A DNA stretch of 64,000 bases, from positions 39,543 through 103,542 of the forward strand of contig CBDAQA010000019.1 of NCBI GenBank assembly GCA_965198865.1, written 5' to 3'. The notes beneath the pieces were generated by a model. The model had not been told where the DNA came from, did not search any database, and saw only the letters and a program-made list of their open reading frames with translations. The position numbers and the translations under genes are program-made. Below are positions 17,960-27,176 of the stretch, piece by piece; the first letter of the stretch is position 1, and every line of letters begins with the position of its first letter. Origin of the DNA: CBDAQA01 sp965198865. Its GTDB lineage: Bacteria > Planctomycetota > Phycisphaerae > Tepidisphaerales > Tepidisphaeraceae.

Positions 17960-18991
17960 TCAGCGGGCGGCCGCGGCACCCGTTCTGAGCTTGAACAGTC
18001 GGTCGGCGTTCCCATGCGCGATCTTGGCCCGATCTTCGGACGAGATCGGCAGACCATTCAGAAAGGCGACGCCCTGCTTGGGGTCGCCGAACGGGTAGTC
18101 GACCGAGAACATGATCCGGTCCGCCCCGAACGCCTCAAGGGTGGCCCTGAAGGACGACTCGATGAAGAAGCCGCCCATCGTGACGTGGACGTGCTTGCGG
18201 AGGACCTCGCTCGGCAGCTTCTCCATGCCCGCGGCCTTGTGGTACTGCTGGTCGAGGCGGGCGAAGAGCACCTGCAGCCCCTCCCCAAGGTGGCCGATCA
18301 CCACGTGCAAGTCGGGGTGGCGGTCGAACGCCCCGCTCACCATGAGCCGCAGGATGTGGACGGCCGTGTCGGCGTGCCAGCCCCAGCCCGAGATCGACAT
18401 CCAGAAGCCGAACGGCTCCGGCAGGCCGCCGTACATTCCCTCGCGGGCCGGGGCGGGCGGGATGCCGGGGTGGACGTAGATGGGCGTGCCCAGCGCCGCC
18501 GCCCGCGCTAGCAGCACGTCGTAGCTCGGATGGTCGAGGTACCGGCCATCGGTGGAGCCTTGCACCAGAGCACCCTTGAGCCCGAGCTGCTTCACGCACC
18601 GCTCAAGCTCGTCTGCGGCGGCATCGGGGTCGGTGAGCGGCAGGTGCGCCAGTCCGGCGAAGCGGTCCGGGCGAGCGGCGATGATGCCGGCCAGGGCGTC
18701 GTTGGCCTCCCGCGCCCAGGCGACGCCCTCGCGGGGCGACAGCAGGTCGGCGCCCGGGCCGGCCAGGGACAGCACCTGCACGCTGACGCCGGCGTCGTCC
18801 AGCACCCTGATCCGCCCCCGGCCGACGTCGGCCAGCTCGGCGGCGCGACTGAAGCCGGCGAAGGGTTGGTCCCGCGAGAAGTAACCCCGCTCCTTCACGG
18901 CCGTGCTGGAGATGCGGCCGAGCAGATCGGGCAGCGAGAAGTGCTCCTCGACGCCCACGATCCGCTGTGGGTTGTTTTCGTGATCCGACAT
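17960..18991 (-). CDS. amidohydrolase_2 family metal-dependent hydrolase/decarboxylase
   Basis: A 343-residue TIM-barrel protein of the ACMSD/gamma-resorcylate decarboxylase group. Candidate metal ligands and active-site residues are visible: VGVEEHF at the N-terminus (E-x-H form), YVHPG in mid-protein, VIGHLGEG (His) and FSVDYPFG (Asp). Members decarboxylate aromatic acids or hydrolyse related rings; the substrate cannot be told from sequence. Start ATG 18991. Upstream, 18992-19211 contains no gene. Confidence 0.87.
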   Translation of the reverse strand: MSDHENNPQRIVGVEEHFSLPDLLGRISSTAVKERGYFSRDQPFAGFSRAAELADVGRGRIRVLDDAGVSVQVLSLAGPGADLLSPREGVAWAREANDALAGIIAARPDRFAGLAHLPLTDPDAAADELERCVKQLGLKGALVQGSTDGRYLDHPSYDVLLARAAALGTPIYVHPGIPPAPAREGMYGGLPEPFGFWMSISGWGWHADTAVHILRLMVSGAFDRHPDLHVVIGHLGEGLQVLFARLDQQYHKAAGMEKLPSEVLRKHVHVTMGGFFIESSFRATLEAFGADRIMFSVDYPFGDPKQGVAFLNGLPISSEDRAKIAHGNADRLFKLRTGAAAAR

Positions 18992-19211
18992 GCGCAGGTC
19001 CTTTCACCTTGGGTGGTGTCGTGGCACCAAGTCGGGCCTGCCCTGAGCACAGGCCGCGGGACGCCGACGGTGCCACCGGTCATGTAGGCGGCACCGGTAG
19101 GTGGCACCGGCGGCGCACCTGTCATCTCCTCCGGGTGCGGCGGTCCCGAACGATGGATAACTGTCTCGTGACCCGCCTGTCAACGTGCAACCGCGCGAGA
19201 CGGTTGGGGTG

Positions 19212-20258
19212 TCAGGCGGCGTCGGATGTGGGGCCAGTCCCGGCGGCCTCGGGTCCGGCGGCGTGGGCCGCCATCCAATCCAGGACGGGGGACAGGGCGT
19301 CGTCGGAGTTGGCCTCGTAGATCAGCCCGTGGCCGTTGCCGGTCACGCCGTGGTCGGGCAGGTGCAGGTGCTCGGCCAGAGCCCCGCCGTAGTTGAGGAA
19401 GACGACGACCGGCTCGGCGGCGGCGACGAAGGCCGACGTCTCGCCGGTCACGACGAGCATGGGCACGCCGGCCCACGCCGGGACGCGCAGCGACGCCGGG
19501 TCGGCCGAGCGGACGTCGGCGGCCGTGGCCCGCGGCGGATCGAACCCGACCGGGCAGGCCGTCACGCCCCAGTCCAGCGCGCCGATGCCCGGCGTGTCGG
19601 CGAACGGCGGCCCCATCGGCTCGACGCTGACCACGGCCCGCACCAGCCCCGGCCGGCGGTCGGCCACGAGCCACCCGTCGGGGCCGGACGCCGAGTGGGT
19701 CATCACGATCGCCGGGCCGATCCGGTCGAGCAGCTTGGCCAGGCGGTCGGCATCCATGTCCTGCGACAGCGGCAGGTCGGCCGGCATCGGGCCGTACCCG
19801 GCCATGAAGTCGTCGTACGCGGCGTCGTCGGCCGGGTCGAACGGCCACCGCGTCTGCCGGCCGGCCGCCGCGGCAGGGAAGTACACCTCCCGCCCTCGCT
19901 CGTACGAGAACGGCGGCCCCGGCGGGCCGATCACGGCCGGGTGGTACGGCGAGCGGCCGTGCCCCGGCCGGTCGACCACCAGGACGGCGTACCCCGCCTG
20001 GACCAGGCGCGGCGCCCACCCCGGCCGGCCGTCGGGCGTGCCCGTCCACTCCAGCCCCTGGAACGTCCCGCCGTGGACCAGCACGACCGGGTACGGCTGG
20101 GTCACCTCGGCCGGCGCTTCCCACTCGACGAACATCGGGCCGCGCTGGAACGTTTTGCCTTCCAAGGTCACGCGGTCGCCGGCCACCCAGAAGTGGCCGC
20201 GGCGGGAGGTCGTCGGCGGGGTGTCGGCCCAGAACGGGCGATCGGGTTTGGCGGCCAT
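19212..20258 (-). CDS. alpha/beta hydrolase
   Basis: A 348-residue hydrolase fold. VVLVHGGTFQGLEW is the oxyanion-hole segment, DRPGHGRSPY follows, the nucleophile region is THSASGPDGW and the C-terminal His lies in GNGHGLIYE. Start is ATG 20258 with AGGAG 8 nt before it, and it begins 13 bp after the EthD-like gene. It is the last gene of an overlapping hydrolase-TetR-EthD-hydrolase series. A fragment of a close paralogue is at 13140-13290. Confidence 0.85.
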   Translation of the reverse strand: MAAKPDRPFWADTPPTTSRRGHFWVAGDRVTLEGKTFQRGPMFVEWEAPAEVTQPYPVVLVHGGTFQGLEWTGTPDGRPGWAPRLVQAGYAVLVVDRPGHGRSPYHPAVIGPPGPPFSYERGREVYFPAAAAGRQTRWPFDPADDAAYDDFMAGYGPMPADLPLSQDMDADRLAKLLDRIGPAIVMTHSASGPDGWLVADRRPGLVRAVVSVEPMGPPFADTPGIGALDWGVTACPVGFDPPRATAADVRSADPASLRVPAWAGVPMLVVTGETSAFVAAAEPVVVFLNYGGALAEHLHLPDHGVTGNGHGLIYEANSDDALSPVLDWMAAHAAGPEAAGTGPTSDAA

Positions 20259-20271
20259 CAAGAGGCTCCTG

Positions 20272-20583
20272 TCAGACCGGCACCGCCCGGCTGCGGGCCG
20301 GCTCGACGCGGGTGAAGTGCTTGACGTCGGCCATGACCGCCGCCGCCTCCGGCGAGCCGAAGGCCGCGGTGATGGCGGCTTCGTCGCGGAACACGCAGGC
20401 GCACACGGCGACCATGCCGGACCCGTCGCCGGCGGCATCCTTGGCCGGGAAGAACGCCGCCGCCGACACCAGCCCGTGCGGGCCGAACGCCCGGCGGACC
20501 AGCGGCAGGTGCGAGGCCACGTAGTAGTCCCGGTCGAACCAGGTGTCGGCGTCGCCGGCGTAGGTCACGTAGAGCGTCGTCAT
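20272..20583 (-). CDS. EthD-domain protein
   Basis: A 103-residue protein with the EthD pattern: TLYVTYAGDADTWFDRDYY followed by HLPLVRRAFGP and a final beta strand with DVKHFT. EthD proteins are small dimeric ferredoxin-fold proteins found with oxygenases and in polyketide or ether degradation loci; the catalytic role is uncertain. The start overlaps the TetR stop by four bases (ATGA), so translation is probably coupled. Confidence 0.85.
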   Translation of the reverse strand: MTTLYVTYAGDADTWFDRDYYVASHLPLVRRAFGPHGLVSAAAFFPAKDAAGDGSGMVAVCACVFRDEAAITAAFGSPEAAAVMADVKHFTRVEPARSRAVPV

Positions 20584-21245
20584 TTGTCCACCTCGGCTGA
20601 GGGTTGAGCGTGTAATCGGCCACGGCCGACCGGCCCTTCGCGCCGGGGCCGGCCTCGACGGCCCCGCGCGTCCGTCTCGTGTCCGGCCGCGACCAGCGCC
20701 GTGTCGAAGAACCGGACCATCCAGGCGACGCTCTGGTCCGGGTCGTTGCCCCACTGGAAGGCGTCGGCGGTCTGGAGCGCCGCGTAGCCGTGGATCGTGC
20801 ACCGCAGCATGCGGATGGCGTGGTCGAGGTCGCGCGGCCGGATGCCGTAGCCGGACAGGACGGCCCGGAGCGAGTCGATCACGCGGGTGGCGGCGGCGAG
20901 CAACGGGTCGTCGTGCCCCTGGAACGGGGCACCCGTGGTGGCGGCGTAGCGGCCCGGATGCGCGGCGATGTAGGACCGGAGCGTCGCGAACAACGCGCCG
21001 ATGGCGGCCACCCCCGACTTGCCCTGCAGCGCGTCCCGCAGGGCGTCGCCCACCTCAGTCATCGCCAGGGTTGCGATGCGGCGCTGCAGGTCGCCGATGC
21101 CGTCGACGTGCTTGTACAACGCCGGCGGCCGGACGCCCAGCCGTCCGGCCAGGGCGGCGAGGCTCACCGAGCCGATACCCGCCTCGTCGGCCAGGTCGGC
21201 GCCGGCAGCCACCACGTCGGCAGTGTTCAAACCCGCTCTAGGCAT
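20580..21245 (-). CDS. TetR family transcriptional regulator
   Basis: A 221-residue regulator. The N-terminal helix-turn-helix is SLAALAGRLGVRPPALYKHV (residues 28-47), and the ligand domain resembles the WHG/TetR_C_33 type (RYAATTGAPFQG, IHGYAALQ). It overlaps the upstream hydrolase pseudogene by 8 bp and the downstream EthD gene by 4 bp, so it sits inside the operon it probably controls. Residues 190-221 are Arg/Gly-rich and poorly conserved in appearance. Confidence 0.9.
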   Translation of the reverse strand: MPRAGLNTADVVAAGADLADEAGIGSVSLAALAGRLGVRPPALYKHVDGIGDLQRRIATLAMTEVGDALRDALQGKSGVAAIGALFATLRSYIAAHPGRYAATTGAPFQGHDDPLLAAATRVIDSLRAVLSGYGIRPRDLDHAIRMLRCTIHGYAALQTADAFQWGNDPDQSVAWMVRFFDTALVAAGHETDARGRRGRPRREGPVGRGRLHAQPSAEVDK

Positions 21246-22106
21246 GGGCGACCCTCGCCAGGAACGGCAGCAGCACGCCGGCGACTTGTTGCGGGTTCTG
21301 GGCGTGGGGGTAGTGGCCCGCGCCTTGGATCATCTCGTACCGGCCCAGCCCGGCGGGGAGCAAGCCGACGATCGCGGCGGCCTCCGCCTCGGGGTCCGGC
21401 CAGTCCGGGTCGTCGCAGCCCATGACCACCAGGGCCGGACACCGCACGTGCGGCAAGTGGGCGGCGGCGTCGGTCGCCTTGGACATCCCCATCTGCCGGG
21501 CCGCCCTCACGCGGCCCGGTTCCCGCAGGTTCGCCGCCAGCGCGGGCAGCCAGGTGTTCCAGTCGGCCGGCTTGTGCCCGGGGTAGGCCACGTCGAGGTA
21601 CTTCGACCAGGCGTGGACGCTCCCGGTGAGGAGGAACCGCGCCATCAGGAGCACGCCGCGGCGGTAGCGGGTCTGCCGCAGCAGGGCGGCCACGCTGAAG
21701 CTCGGCGGGCGCGTGAACGGGTCGATCTCCACGATCCCGCTGACCAGTTCGGGGTGCGTTGCCGCGGCGATCGTCGCCGCCCCGCCCGAGAAGGACTGGC
21801 CCACGATCACGGCCGGACCGCCCAACCTCTTGATGACCTCGACCAGGTCGCCGGCGGTGTCCGCACGACTGTAGGAGCCCCAGCCGGTGCTGGATTGCCC
21901 GTGCCCCCGCAGGTCGACGCTGGCGACGCGGTAACCGGCACGGGTGATCAGCGGGGCGGGAAGCGGTAGGTGCTGCGGACGTCGCCCATCCCCGGCGACA
22001 ACACCACCAGAGGCCCCTGCCCGACGACCTCGTAGGCGATCCGCCCGCCGGCGACGTTCACGGACTCGGTTCGACCTGCCCGATCATCGATCAGAGTAGC
22101 GGCCAT
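21238..22106 (-). pseudogene. frameshifted alpha/beta hydrolase
   Basis: From ATG 22106 (GGAGG 5 nt upstream) the frame encodes MAATLIDDRAGRTESVNV... to LSPGMGDVRSTYRF and then stops. After one base is supplied near 21951-21965 (a G/C-rich run), the hydrolase continues in another frame: GYRVASVDLRGHGQS, then the nucleophile elbow VGQSFSGG and the C-terminal GAGHYPH. So one gene is split by a single-base deletion. The rest of the coding sequence looks well preserved, which fits a recent lesion or a sequencing error. Confidence 0.8.
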
Positions 22107-22135
22107 CGGCCTCCAAGTTAACACCCATCACCACG

Positions 22136-22164
22136 AGGTTACGAGCAATAACTTTGGCTGTCAA
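22136..22164 (-). promoter_or_regulatory. sigma-70-type promoter of the hydrolase-TetR-EthD operon
   Basis: On the minus strand TTGACA (22159-22164) and TAACCT (22136-22141) are separated by exactly 17 bp, 30 bp before the ATG at 22106. This is the best -35 match I found in the window. The rest of the gap up to 22415 shows no gene. Confidence 0.6.
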
Positions 22165-22415
22165 GGGCGGGGTCGCTGGTCAGTGCGGTGAGCCGTCCGA
22201 CCCACGAACGCCGGATCGCAGCTCCGGGGCCGCATTTTAATTCGGTGCCGACAAGTACGACGAGTCCGCTTCGGGTCATCGCCGTGGCGTTCGCCCGACC
22301 GTCAACCTCCTGCGGGACCACGAAACCACGGGCGACGCACGACCTCTGCCGGCGGCCGACGGGTTCAGGGCGACGGCGTCGCCTGCGTCGGTCACGCGGA
22401 GCGTCGCCACGGCGC

Positions 22416-23276
22416 TCACTGCCGCTGGTGGTGGAGCGTGTAGTCGGCCACGGCCGACCAGTCCTGGTCGCCCAACCCGGCGTCGACGGCCTCGCGCACC
22501 TGCCCGTGGATGGCGTTCAGCATCGGCAACCGCTTGCCGGCGGCCTCGGCGGCGGCGGTGGCCAGCCCCAGGTCCTTCAGCCCCAGCCGCATCTTGAACC
22601 CCGGCTCGTAGTGGCCCTGGAGGATGTTCCGGCTGTAGCTTTCGTACGCCCGGCCGCCGAACAGCGTGTGCAGGACCAGGTCGAGGAACGGTTCGGCCGC
22701 CAGCCCGCTGCCGCCGGCGATGGCGATGCCTTCGGCCATCGCCTCGATGGCCATGGTGATCATCATGTTGGCCGCGATCTTGGCTGCGTTCGCCTGACGG
22801 GGGTCGGTGCCCATGACCCACGTCCGCTTGCCCATCGCGTCCAGCAGCGGCTGCACCTTCGCGACCGAAGCCGGCTCCCCCGCCGCCAGCACGTTCAGCT
22901 CGCCCTTGGCCGCCACGTCCGGCCGGCCGAGCACGGGGGCCGACACGTAGCCCACGCCCGCCGCCTCGTGCGTTGCCATCAACTCGCCGGCGAACGCGAC
23001 GGAGATCGTCGCCATGACGACGTGCACCGTCCCCGGCTTTGCCCGCCGCAGCGCCCCCGACGCCAGCACCGCCTCGCGGATGGACGGGTCGTCCGGCAGC
23101 ATCGTGACGACCGCGTCGGCCCCGTCGAACGCCTCGCCCGGCGACCCGACCCGCTCGATGCCGCCGATCGGCTCGCCGGCCGAGCGGTTCCACGCCCGAA
23201 CCCGGTGGCCGGCCAGCACCAGTTTGGTCGCCATCGCCCGACCCATCGCTCCCAGTCCCATGAATCCGACATTCAT
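22416..23276 (-). CDS. 3-hydroxyisobutyrate dehydrogenase-like NAD(P)-binding oxidoreductase
   Basis: A 286-residue beta-hydroxyacid dehydrogenase. The cofactor loop is GFMGLGAMGRAMA at the N-terminus, the catalytic Lys motif is NAAKIAANMM, and the C-terminal helical domain contains GFKMRLGLKDL. The start at 23276 matches the family N-terminus (MNVGFMGLG). It lies 14 bp after a SnoaL-like gene on the same strand. A 5' fragment of a copy is at 30585-30688, also next to a SnoaL fragment, so the two genes have travelled together. Confidence 0.88.
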   Translation of the reverse strand: MNVGFMGLGAMGRAMATKLVLAGHRVRAWNRSAGEPIGGIERVGSPGEAFDGADAVVTMLPDDPSIREAVLASGALRRAKPGTVHVVMATISVAFAGELMATHEAAGVGYVSAPVLGRPDVAAKGELNVLAAGEPASVAKVQPLLDAMGKRTWVMGTDPRQANAAKIAANMMITMAIEAMAEGIAIAGGSGLAAEPFLDLVLHTLFGGRAYESYSRNILQGHYEPGFKMRLGLKDLGLATAAAEAAGKRLPMLNAIHGQVREAVDAGLGDQDWSAVADYTLHHQRQ

Positions 23277-23290
23277 TGCGCACCCGTCGG

Positions 23291-23701
23291 TTAGGATTGC
23301 ATCGCCGGCACCAGCGTAGCCGTGTCCCAATAGAACGGCCACAGCTCCAGGATCAGCCCGTCGCGGAACTTGAAGTATTGCAGCAGCGGCCAATCCAATA
23401 GCCGCCCGGTCGGCTTGTGGACCGCGTGCACGTGCGATCGGCTGACGATCACGTCGCCCTCCCGAACCATCTCTGAGCCGGACACCTCCAACGAAGCCCA
23501 TTGCTGAGCGAATGCTCGCATCCAGGCTTCGAACCCGTCGTGACCCCGCCAGTCGCCGCCGTACGGCAGCGACGCCGGCTGGTGGACCACGCAGTCCGGG
23601 TGCAGCGTGGCGGCGATCGGCGCGAAGTCGCGATCCCCGGCCAGATACGCCGACTCGGCCGCGTAGAACCGCCGCAGGGTGTCCAAGCCGTCAGCGGCCA
23701 T
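23291..23701 (-). CDS. SnoaL/NTF2-like protein
   Basis: A 136-residue alpha+beta cone-fold protein. LRRFYAAESAYLAGD is the first helix, DCVVHQPASLPYGGDW the first strand-loop with the usual His, and FRDGLILELWPFYWD the last strand. The fold serves polyketide cyclases, ketosteroid isomerases and epoxide hydrolases, so the activity cannot be assigned. Start ATG 23701 with GGGAGG upstream. Related genes are at 25540 and a fragment at 30689. Confidence 0.82.
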   Translation of the reverse strand: MAADGLDTLRRFYAAESAYLAGDRDFAPIAATLHPDCVVHQPASLPYGGDWRGHDGFEAWMRAFAQQWASLEVSGSEMVREGDVIVSRSHVHAVHKPTGRLLDWPLLQYFKFRDGLILELWPFYWDTATLVPAMQS

Positions 23702-23996
23702 GGTCGCCTCCCACCGCAGTTGCCACCGCCCGCATAGCCGCCGCGACGTACACCGACCGGTGCCATTCGGACGGCCGAAAATCGGAACCGATGCTGAGCC
23801 CCGCGGACCCTTCCGGCCCTCCGGGAAACCGGGCGACGCGGCGGCTTGTCGCGTCGCGATCGGTGTGGTACGTCCCCCCCGTATGCAGTTGCTCCAGGCC
23901 CCTTTCACCGCCGGCTTGCTCACCTGAGAGCGGTACGGCCCGTCCCGCTCCGCGCACCATGCTCAGACACGCCACGGGCAGGCGAAGATCTTCGTC

Positions 23997-24725
23997 ATGC
24001 TGGGGACGAGCACGGCCCGCTGGCACGCCTCCGAGCACCACCCTTGGCGGCGACTGCCGGCCCGCAGCGTCAGCGTGTGCCTCGGTGACGCGGGCGCGGG
24101 GGCCGAACTCGCTGGTGAGGGACAGATGTTCGCGCTGTACCTGGACAGGGAATACCTCGGCGGGCGTTGGGCCACGGCCCCGCAGGCCGAGCGCGGCCGC
24201 TACGGCGCGAGCGGCACCTACCTGTCCCACCTGGCCACCGAGGCCGCCGCCCGCCTGTGCCGCGACCCGGCACTCTCCCCGCGGTACGTCGAGTCCGTGG
24301 CGGTGCTGGCCACCGCCCACGTCCGCGACCGCTACCTGCAACCGCGGCCGGCGGCCCTGGACCGCCCGCGGGCCGCCCTTGCGCCGGCCGCCGAGGCGCG
24401 CGTCTTGGATAACATCCGGACGCACCCGCGCGGGCGGCTGTCGCTGGCGGACCTGGCGGCGGCGGCCGGGATCAGCACGGGTCACTTTGCGCGGGCCTTC
24501 CGGCACTCGGTGGGTGAGACGCCGCATCGCTTCGTCAGGCGGCAGCGGGTCGAGCACGCCTGCCAATTGCTCGGCGGGGGCGGCAGGCGGACGACACTGG
24601 TGGACGCCGCCCTCCGGTCCGGTTTTAGCAGCCAAAGCCATCTCACGCGCTGCTTCCGGGCCGTGTGTGGAGTGACGCCGGGCGAGTGGTTGCGCAGGGA
24701 ACGGCCAGGCGGCGCACGGGCGTGA
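23997..24725 (+). CDS. AraC family transcriptional regulator (second)
   Basis: A 242-residue protein. The C-terminal AraC domain is clear: LSLADLAAAAGISTGHFARAF is the first helix-turn-helix and GFSSQSHLTRCFRAVCGVTP the second. The N-terminal part is short and not recognisable. It is divergent from the SnoaL-HIBADH pair and 36 bp ahead of an SDR gene on the same strand. The divergent gap 23702-23996 is the likely regulatory region. The ATG at 23997 has no obvious ribosome site, so the start is uncertain. Confidence 0.85.
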   Translation: MLGTSTARWHASEHHPWRRLPARSVSVCLGDAGAGAELAGEGQMFALYLDREYLGGRWATAPQAERGRYGASGTYLSHLATEAAARLCRDPALSPRYVESVAVLATAHVRDRYLQPRPAALDRPRAALAPAAEARVLDNIRTHPRGRLSLADLAAAAGISTGHFARAFRHSVGETPHRFVRRQRVEHACQLLGGGGRRTTLVDAALRSGFSSQSHLTRCFRAVCGVTPGEWLRRERPGGARA

Positions 24726-24761
24726 AAGACGGGCCCGACCGGCGGGCCCTAGCTTTGTACC

Positions 24762-25508
24762 ATGAGCAATCCATCGTCGGACAAACGGGTGGCGCTGGTC
24801 ACCGGCGCGAACAAAGGCATCGGCTACGCGGTCGCCCGCCAACTCAGCCAGGACCACGGCATGACCGCCCTCGTGGGGGCACGCGACGCGGCGCGGGGAC
24901 GCGAGGCGGCGGGCAAACTGGCGGCGCTCGGCGTCGACCCCCGGGCGGTCCGACTCGACGTGACCGACCCCGCGACCGCCGCGGCCTTCGCCCGGCAGAT
25001 CGACGGCGACTTCGGCAGGCTCGACGTGCTGGTCAACAACGCCGGGGTGAGCCTGGAGTACGTCCCGCCCAGCCGGACGGACCTGGACAAGTTCAAGGCG
25101 ACGCACGAGGCGAACGTCTTCGGTCCGCTGGTGGTCACTACGGCCATGCTGCCCCTGCTCCGCCGCGCGGCGGCCGGCCGGGTGGTCAACATGTCCAGCA
25201 CCCTCGGTTCGCTCACCCTCAACGCCGATCCGACCTGGGCGTACGCCGCGGTCGAGCTCCGCGCCTACAACTCGTCCAAAGCGCCACTGAAAATGCTGAC
25301 CGTCGTCCTGGCGGCCGAACTGGCCGCCGATGGCAGTCCGGTCAAGGTCAACTCCGCTTGCCCCGGCTACGTCGCCACCGACCTGACCAACCACCAGGGG
25401 ACCCGCACCGCCGAACAGGGCGCACGGGAGGCGGTGCGTCCGGCGACGCTGCCTGCCGACGGTCCGACGGGCCGATTCTTCAACGACGACGGCCCGGTGC
25501 CCTGGTGA
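24762..25508 (+). CDS. SDR oxidoreductase, carbonyl-reductase-like
   Basis: A 248-residue SDR. TGANKGIGYAVA binds the cofactor, NNAGVSLEY follows the fourth strand, NMSSTLGS contains the catalytic Ser and YNSSK is the Tyr-Lys motif. NSACPGYVATDLTN is the usual loop after strand 6. TGANKGIG and the overall plan match carbonyl reductases of the CBR1-like type. It probably shares a transcript with the AraC gene just upstream. Confidence 0.9.
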   Translation: MSNPSSDKRVALVTGANKGIGYAVARQLSQDHGMTALVGARDAARGREAAGKLAALGVDPRAVRLDVTDPATAAAFARQIDGDFGRLDVLVNNAGVSLEYVPPSRTDLDKFKATHEANVFGPLVVTTAMLPLLRRAAAGRVVNMSSTLGSLTLNADPTWAYAAVELRAYNSSKAPLKMLTVVLAAELAADGSPVKVNSACPGYVATDLTNHQGTRTAEQGAREAVRPATLPADGPTGRFFNDDGPVPW

Positions 25509-25539
25509 GCCGCTGGACCGCCGCGGGGTGTCGACCGGG

Positions 25540-25992
25540 TCAGTGGCCACCGGCACCTCCGGCGGCGGCCGCCGCGGCGTACGCCGGCACGTTCCAGTAG
25601 AACGGTCGAAACTCGGTGATCCGACCCTCCCGCACCCGCACGACCTGGGCCATCGGCTGGTCCATCGTCTCGCCTGTGGCCCGCGAGCGGGTGACCAGGC
25701 GGCAGACAACGACCACGGCGTCGTACCGCTCGAAGAACTCGGCATCGCGCACGTCGACGACGTCGAAGATCGCCCGCATCGCCTCGGCCCACTCGCGGTA
25801 GCGCTGGGGGCCGATGTACTCGCCGCCGAAAGGCAGGTCAGGCGACTGGTGCAGCACGACGTCCTCCGCCAACGTGTCGCGCATCGCCCCGAACCCGTGG
25901 GTCGAGTCGCCGGACATGAATTGCCGCTCCGCCGCGTAGAACCGCTCCAACACCTGTCGCGGGGCCTCGTGAGGTTTCTGTTGAGAGCTCAA
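25540..25992 (-). CDS. SnoaL/NTF2-like protein (second)
   Basis: The recognisable domain starts at VLERFYAAERQFMSGDS and runs to ITEFRPFYWNVPAYA, with DVVLHQSPDLPFGGEY in between, so it is a paralogue of the protein at 23291-23701. I chose TTG 25992 as start because GGAGG lies about 10 nt upstream and the domain begins shortly after. The frame is open for another 69 codons upstream, but that part looks non-coding. The tail is an Ala/Gly run. It converges with the SDR gene. Confidence 0.68.
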   Translation of the reverse strand: MSSQQKPHEAPRQVLERFYAAERQFMSGDSTHGFGAMRDTLAEDVVLHQSPDLPFGGEYIGPQRYREWAEAMRAIFDVVDVRDAEFFERYDAVVVVCRLVTRSRATGETMDQPMAQVVRVREGRITEFRPFYWNVPAYAAAAAAGGAGGH

Positions 25993-26353
25993 GCGATGAC
26001 CGCCTCCGTAAACGGTGGTCGCCAGGCAGCAACGCGAATGCCAGCCCACTTCCGTCTCGAGGGATTGAGACGGAATCGACCGTATTTTCCGCCCATCCTT
26101 TTTATGTGGAATTGGAGTCGATCGAGGAGCAGCCCGATCATCCGCCGCCCGGACGCTTCCGCCGCACCGTCGCGGGATCGGCCTGACGCCCTGCCACACA
26201 CAGGCTCGCCGACCGCGGCTGAGGGAAGTCGAACCGGAATGGCACGTCTAACGGACTGGTCGCAAGCGCCCCTTATCTTCAGTAGCGCGAAGGTCTCGGA
26301 CGCCTGGAAGACAGTCCTCGTGCGTTGCAAGACTCGCCCTGATGACGACGCCG
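25993..26353. other. intergenic stretch, AT-richer than its surroundings
   Basis: No gene is visible. Base composition drops here (for example CGTATTTTCC and CATCCTTTTTATG around 26080-26110) and stays lower through the sigma factor cassette to about 27550. This marks a compositional boundary inside the island. Confidence 0.5.
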
Positions 26354-26590
26354 TCAACCTTCATGAGCCGACGACTCGGCAATCTTGGCGTGAAACTTCA
26401 TGACAATTGTTTCGATGAGTCCGAGGGTCCAGCAGACCGGACAGCCGCGCAGCAGGTAGAGGCTCAACGGTAAGAGTACCACTGATGGCCAGAGCTTGGC
26501 ATTGATGGTGTCCAGTGACACTGCCAGGGCCGTCATGCCGAGGAACCCTTTGAGCAGGTGTAATTTGATCGTTCGGTTGCCGAATGTCAT
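26354..26590 (-). CDS. small YgaP-like (DUF2892) membrane protein, copy 1
   Basis: A 78-residue protein with two hydrophobic segments. The second ends LYLLRGCPVCWTLGLIE, matching the CP-x-C/Y region that closes the YgaP-type transmembrane domain (PF11127). Start ATG 26590 has GGAG nearby. It lies 16 bp after the ECF sigma gene, and a second protein of the same type precedes the sigma gene. The CPVC pair could be redox-active or bind metal; this is a suggestion from the motif only. Confidence 0.7.
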   Translation of the reverse strand: MTFGNRTIKLHLLKGFLGMTALAVSLDTINAKLWPSVVLLPLSLYLLRGCPVCWTLGLIETIVMKFHAKIAESSAHEG

Positions 26591-26606
26591 CGATGCTCCG
26601 TGGATC

Positions 26607-27122
26607 TCAAGGCGAGGTGAACTTCTGCCGCAGGAGTTGCCGCGCGCGGTGGAGCCTGCTCTTGACAGCTTCCACCGAAACGCCCACTCGGTGCGCGGCT
26701 TCTTCGGCGGAAAAGCCGCCGACATCTCGGAGCAACACCACATCTCGATAGAGCGGGGGCAGCGATTGGATCGACATGGCCAAATCAAGCCGCAGGGCCA
26801 AGTCTGCCTCGATAGCGACGGCTTGAACGTGCGGGCGAAGTGCGTCTCGCGCTGCGCGTTGCTTGGTCATTCGCAAGCAAGCGTTCTTGACAATCTGAAA
26901 CAGCCACCCTGAAAAGGCCGAAAAGTGCCGAAGCGTTCCGACGCGGCGGTGCAAGATGATTAGCGCGTCTTGCACCGCATCATCGACATCTTGACTCACG
27001 CAAGCGCGGCGAGCGTAGCGCCGCACGTCGGTTTGGCACTCGATCATTAACCGATCGATCGCGGCCGAATCTCCCTGACGCGCCGCTTCAATCAGCTTCG
27101 TTCTTTCAGAGACGGTTTCCAC
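26607..27122 (-). CDS. ECF-type RNA polymerase sigma factor
   Basis: A 171-residue sigma-70 family protein with only regions 2 and 4. Region 2 includes CQTDVRRYARRACVSQDVDDAVQDALI, shown here only in outline, followed by FSGWLFQIVKNACLR. Region 4 is SLPPLYRDVVLLRDVGGFSA followed by AAHRVGVSVEAVKSRLHRAR, the -35 recognition helix. No classical anti-sigma factor is adjacent. Instead two small CPxC-containing membrane proteins flank it (26354 and 27177), in the same direction. The cassette is AT-richer than its neighbours. Confidence 0.92.
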   Translation of the reverse strand: METVSERTKLIEAARQGDSAAIDRLMIECQTDVRRYARRACVSQDVDDAVQDALIILHRRVGTLRHFSAFSGWLFQIVKNACLRMTKQRAARDALRPHVQAVAIEADLALRLDLAMSIQSLPPLYRDVVLLRDVGGFSAEEAAHRVGVSVEAVKSRLHRARQLLRQKFTSP

Positions 27123-27176
27123 AATCGAGCTCCGGGCAACAACGTACCGCCGTCCTGGGTCGAGCGACCCCGGCGC

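Noticed and set aside
17821..17990. Possible short gene fragment on the minus strand between the Fno-like and amidohydrolase genes
   Set aside because: It encodes a plausible-looking stretch (WAVAAPGLAGAVGSMLRS), but I could not match it to any family or to another gene in the window.
26607..27122. Adjacent small membrane proteins considered as classical anti-sigma factors
   Set aside because: They are too short and lack a cytoplasmic anti-sigma domain; they fit the YgaP/DUF2892 type.
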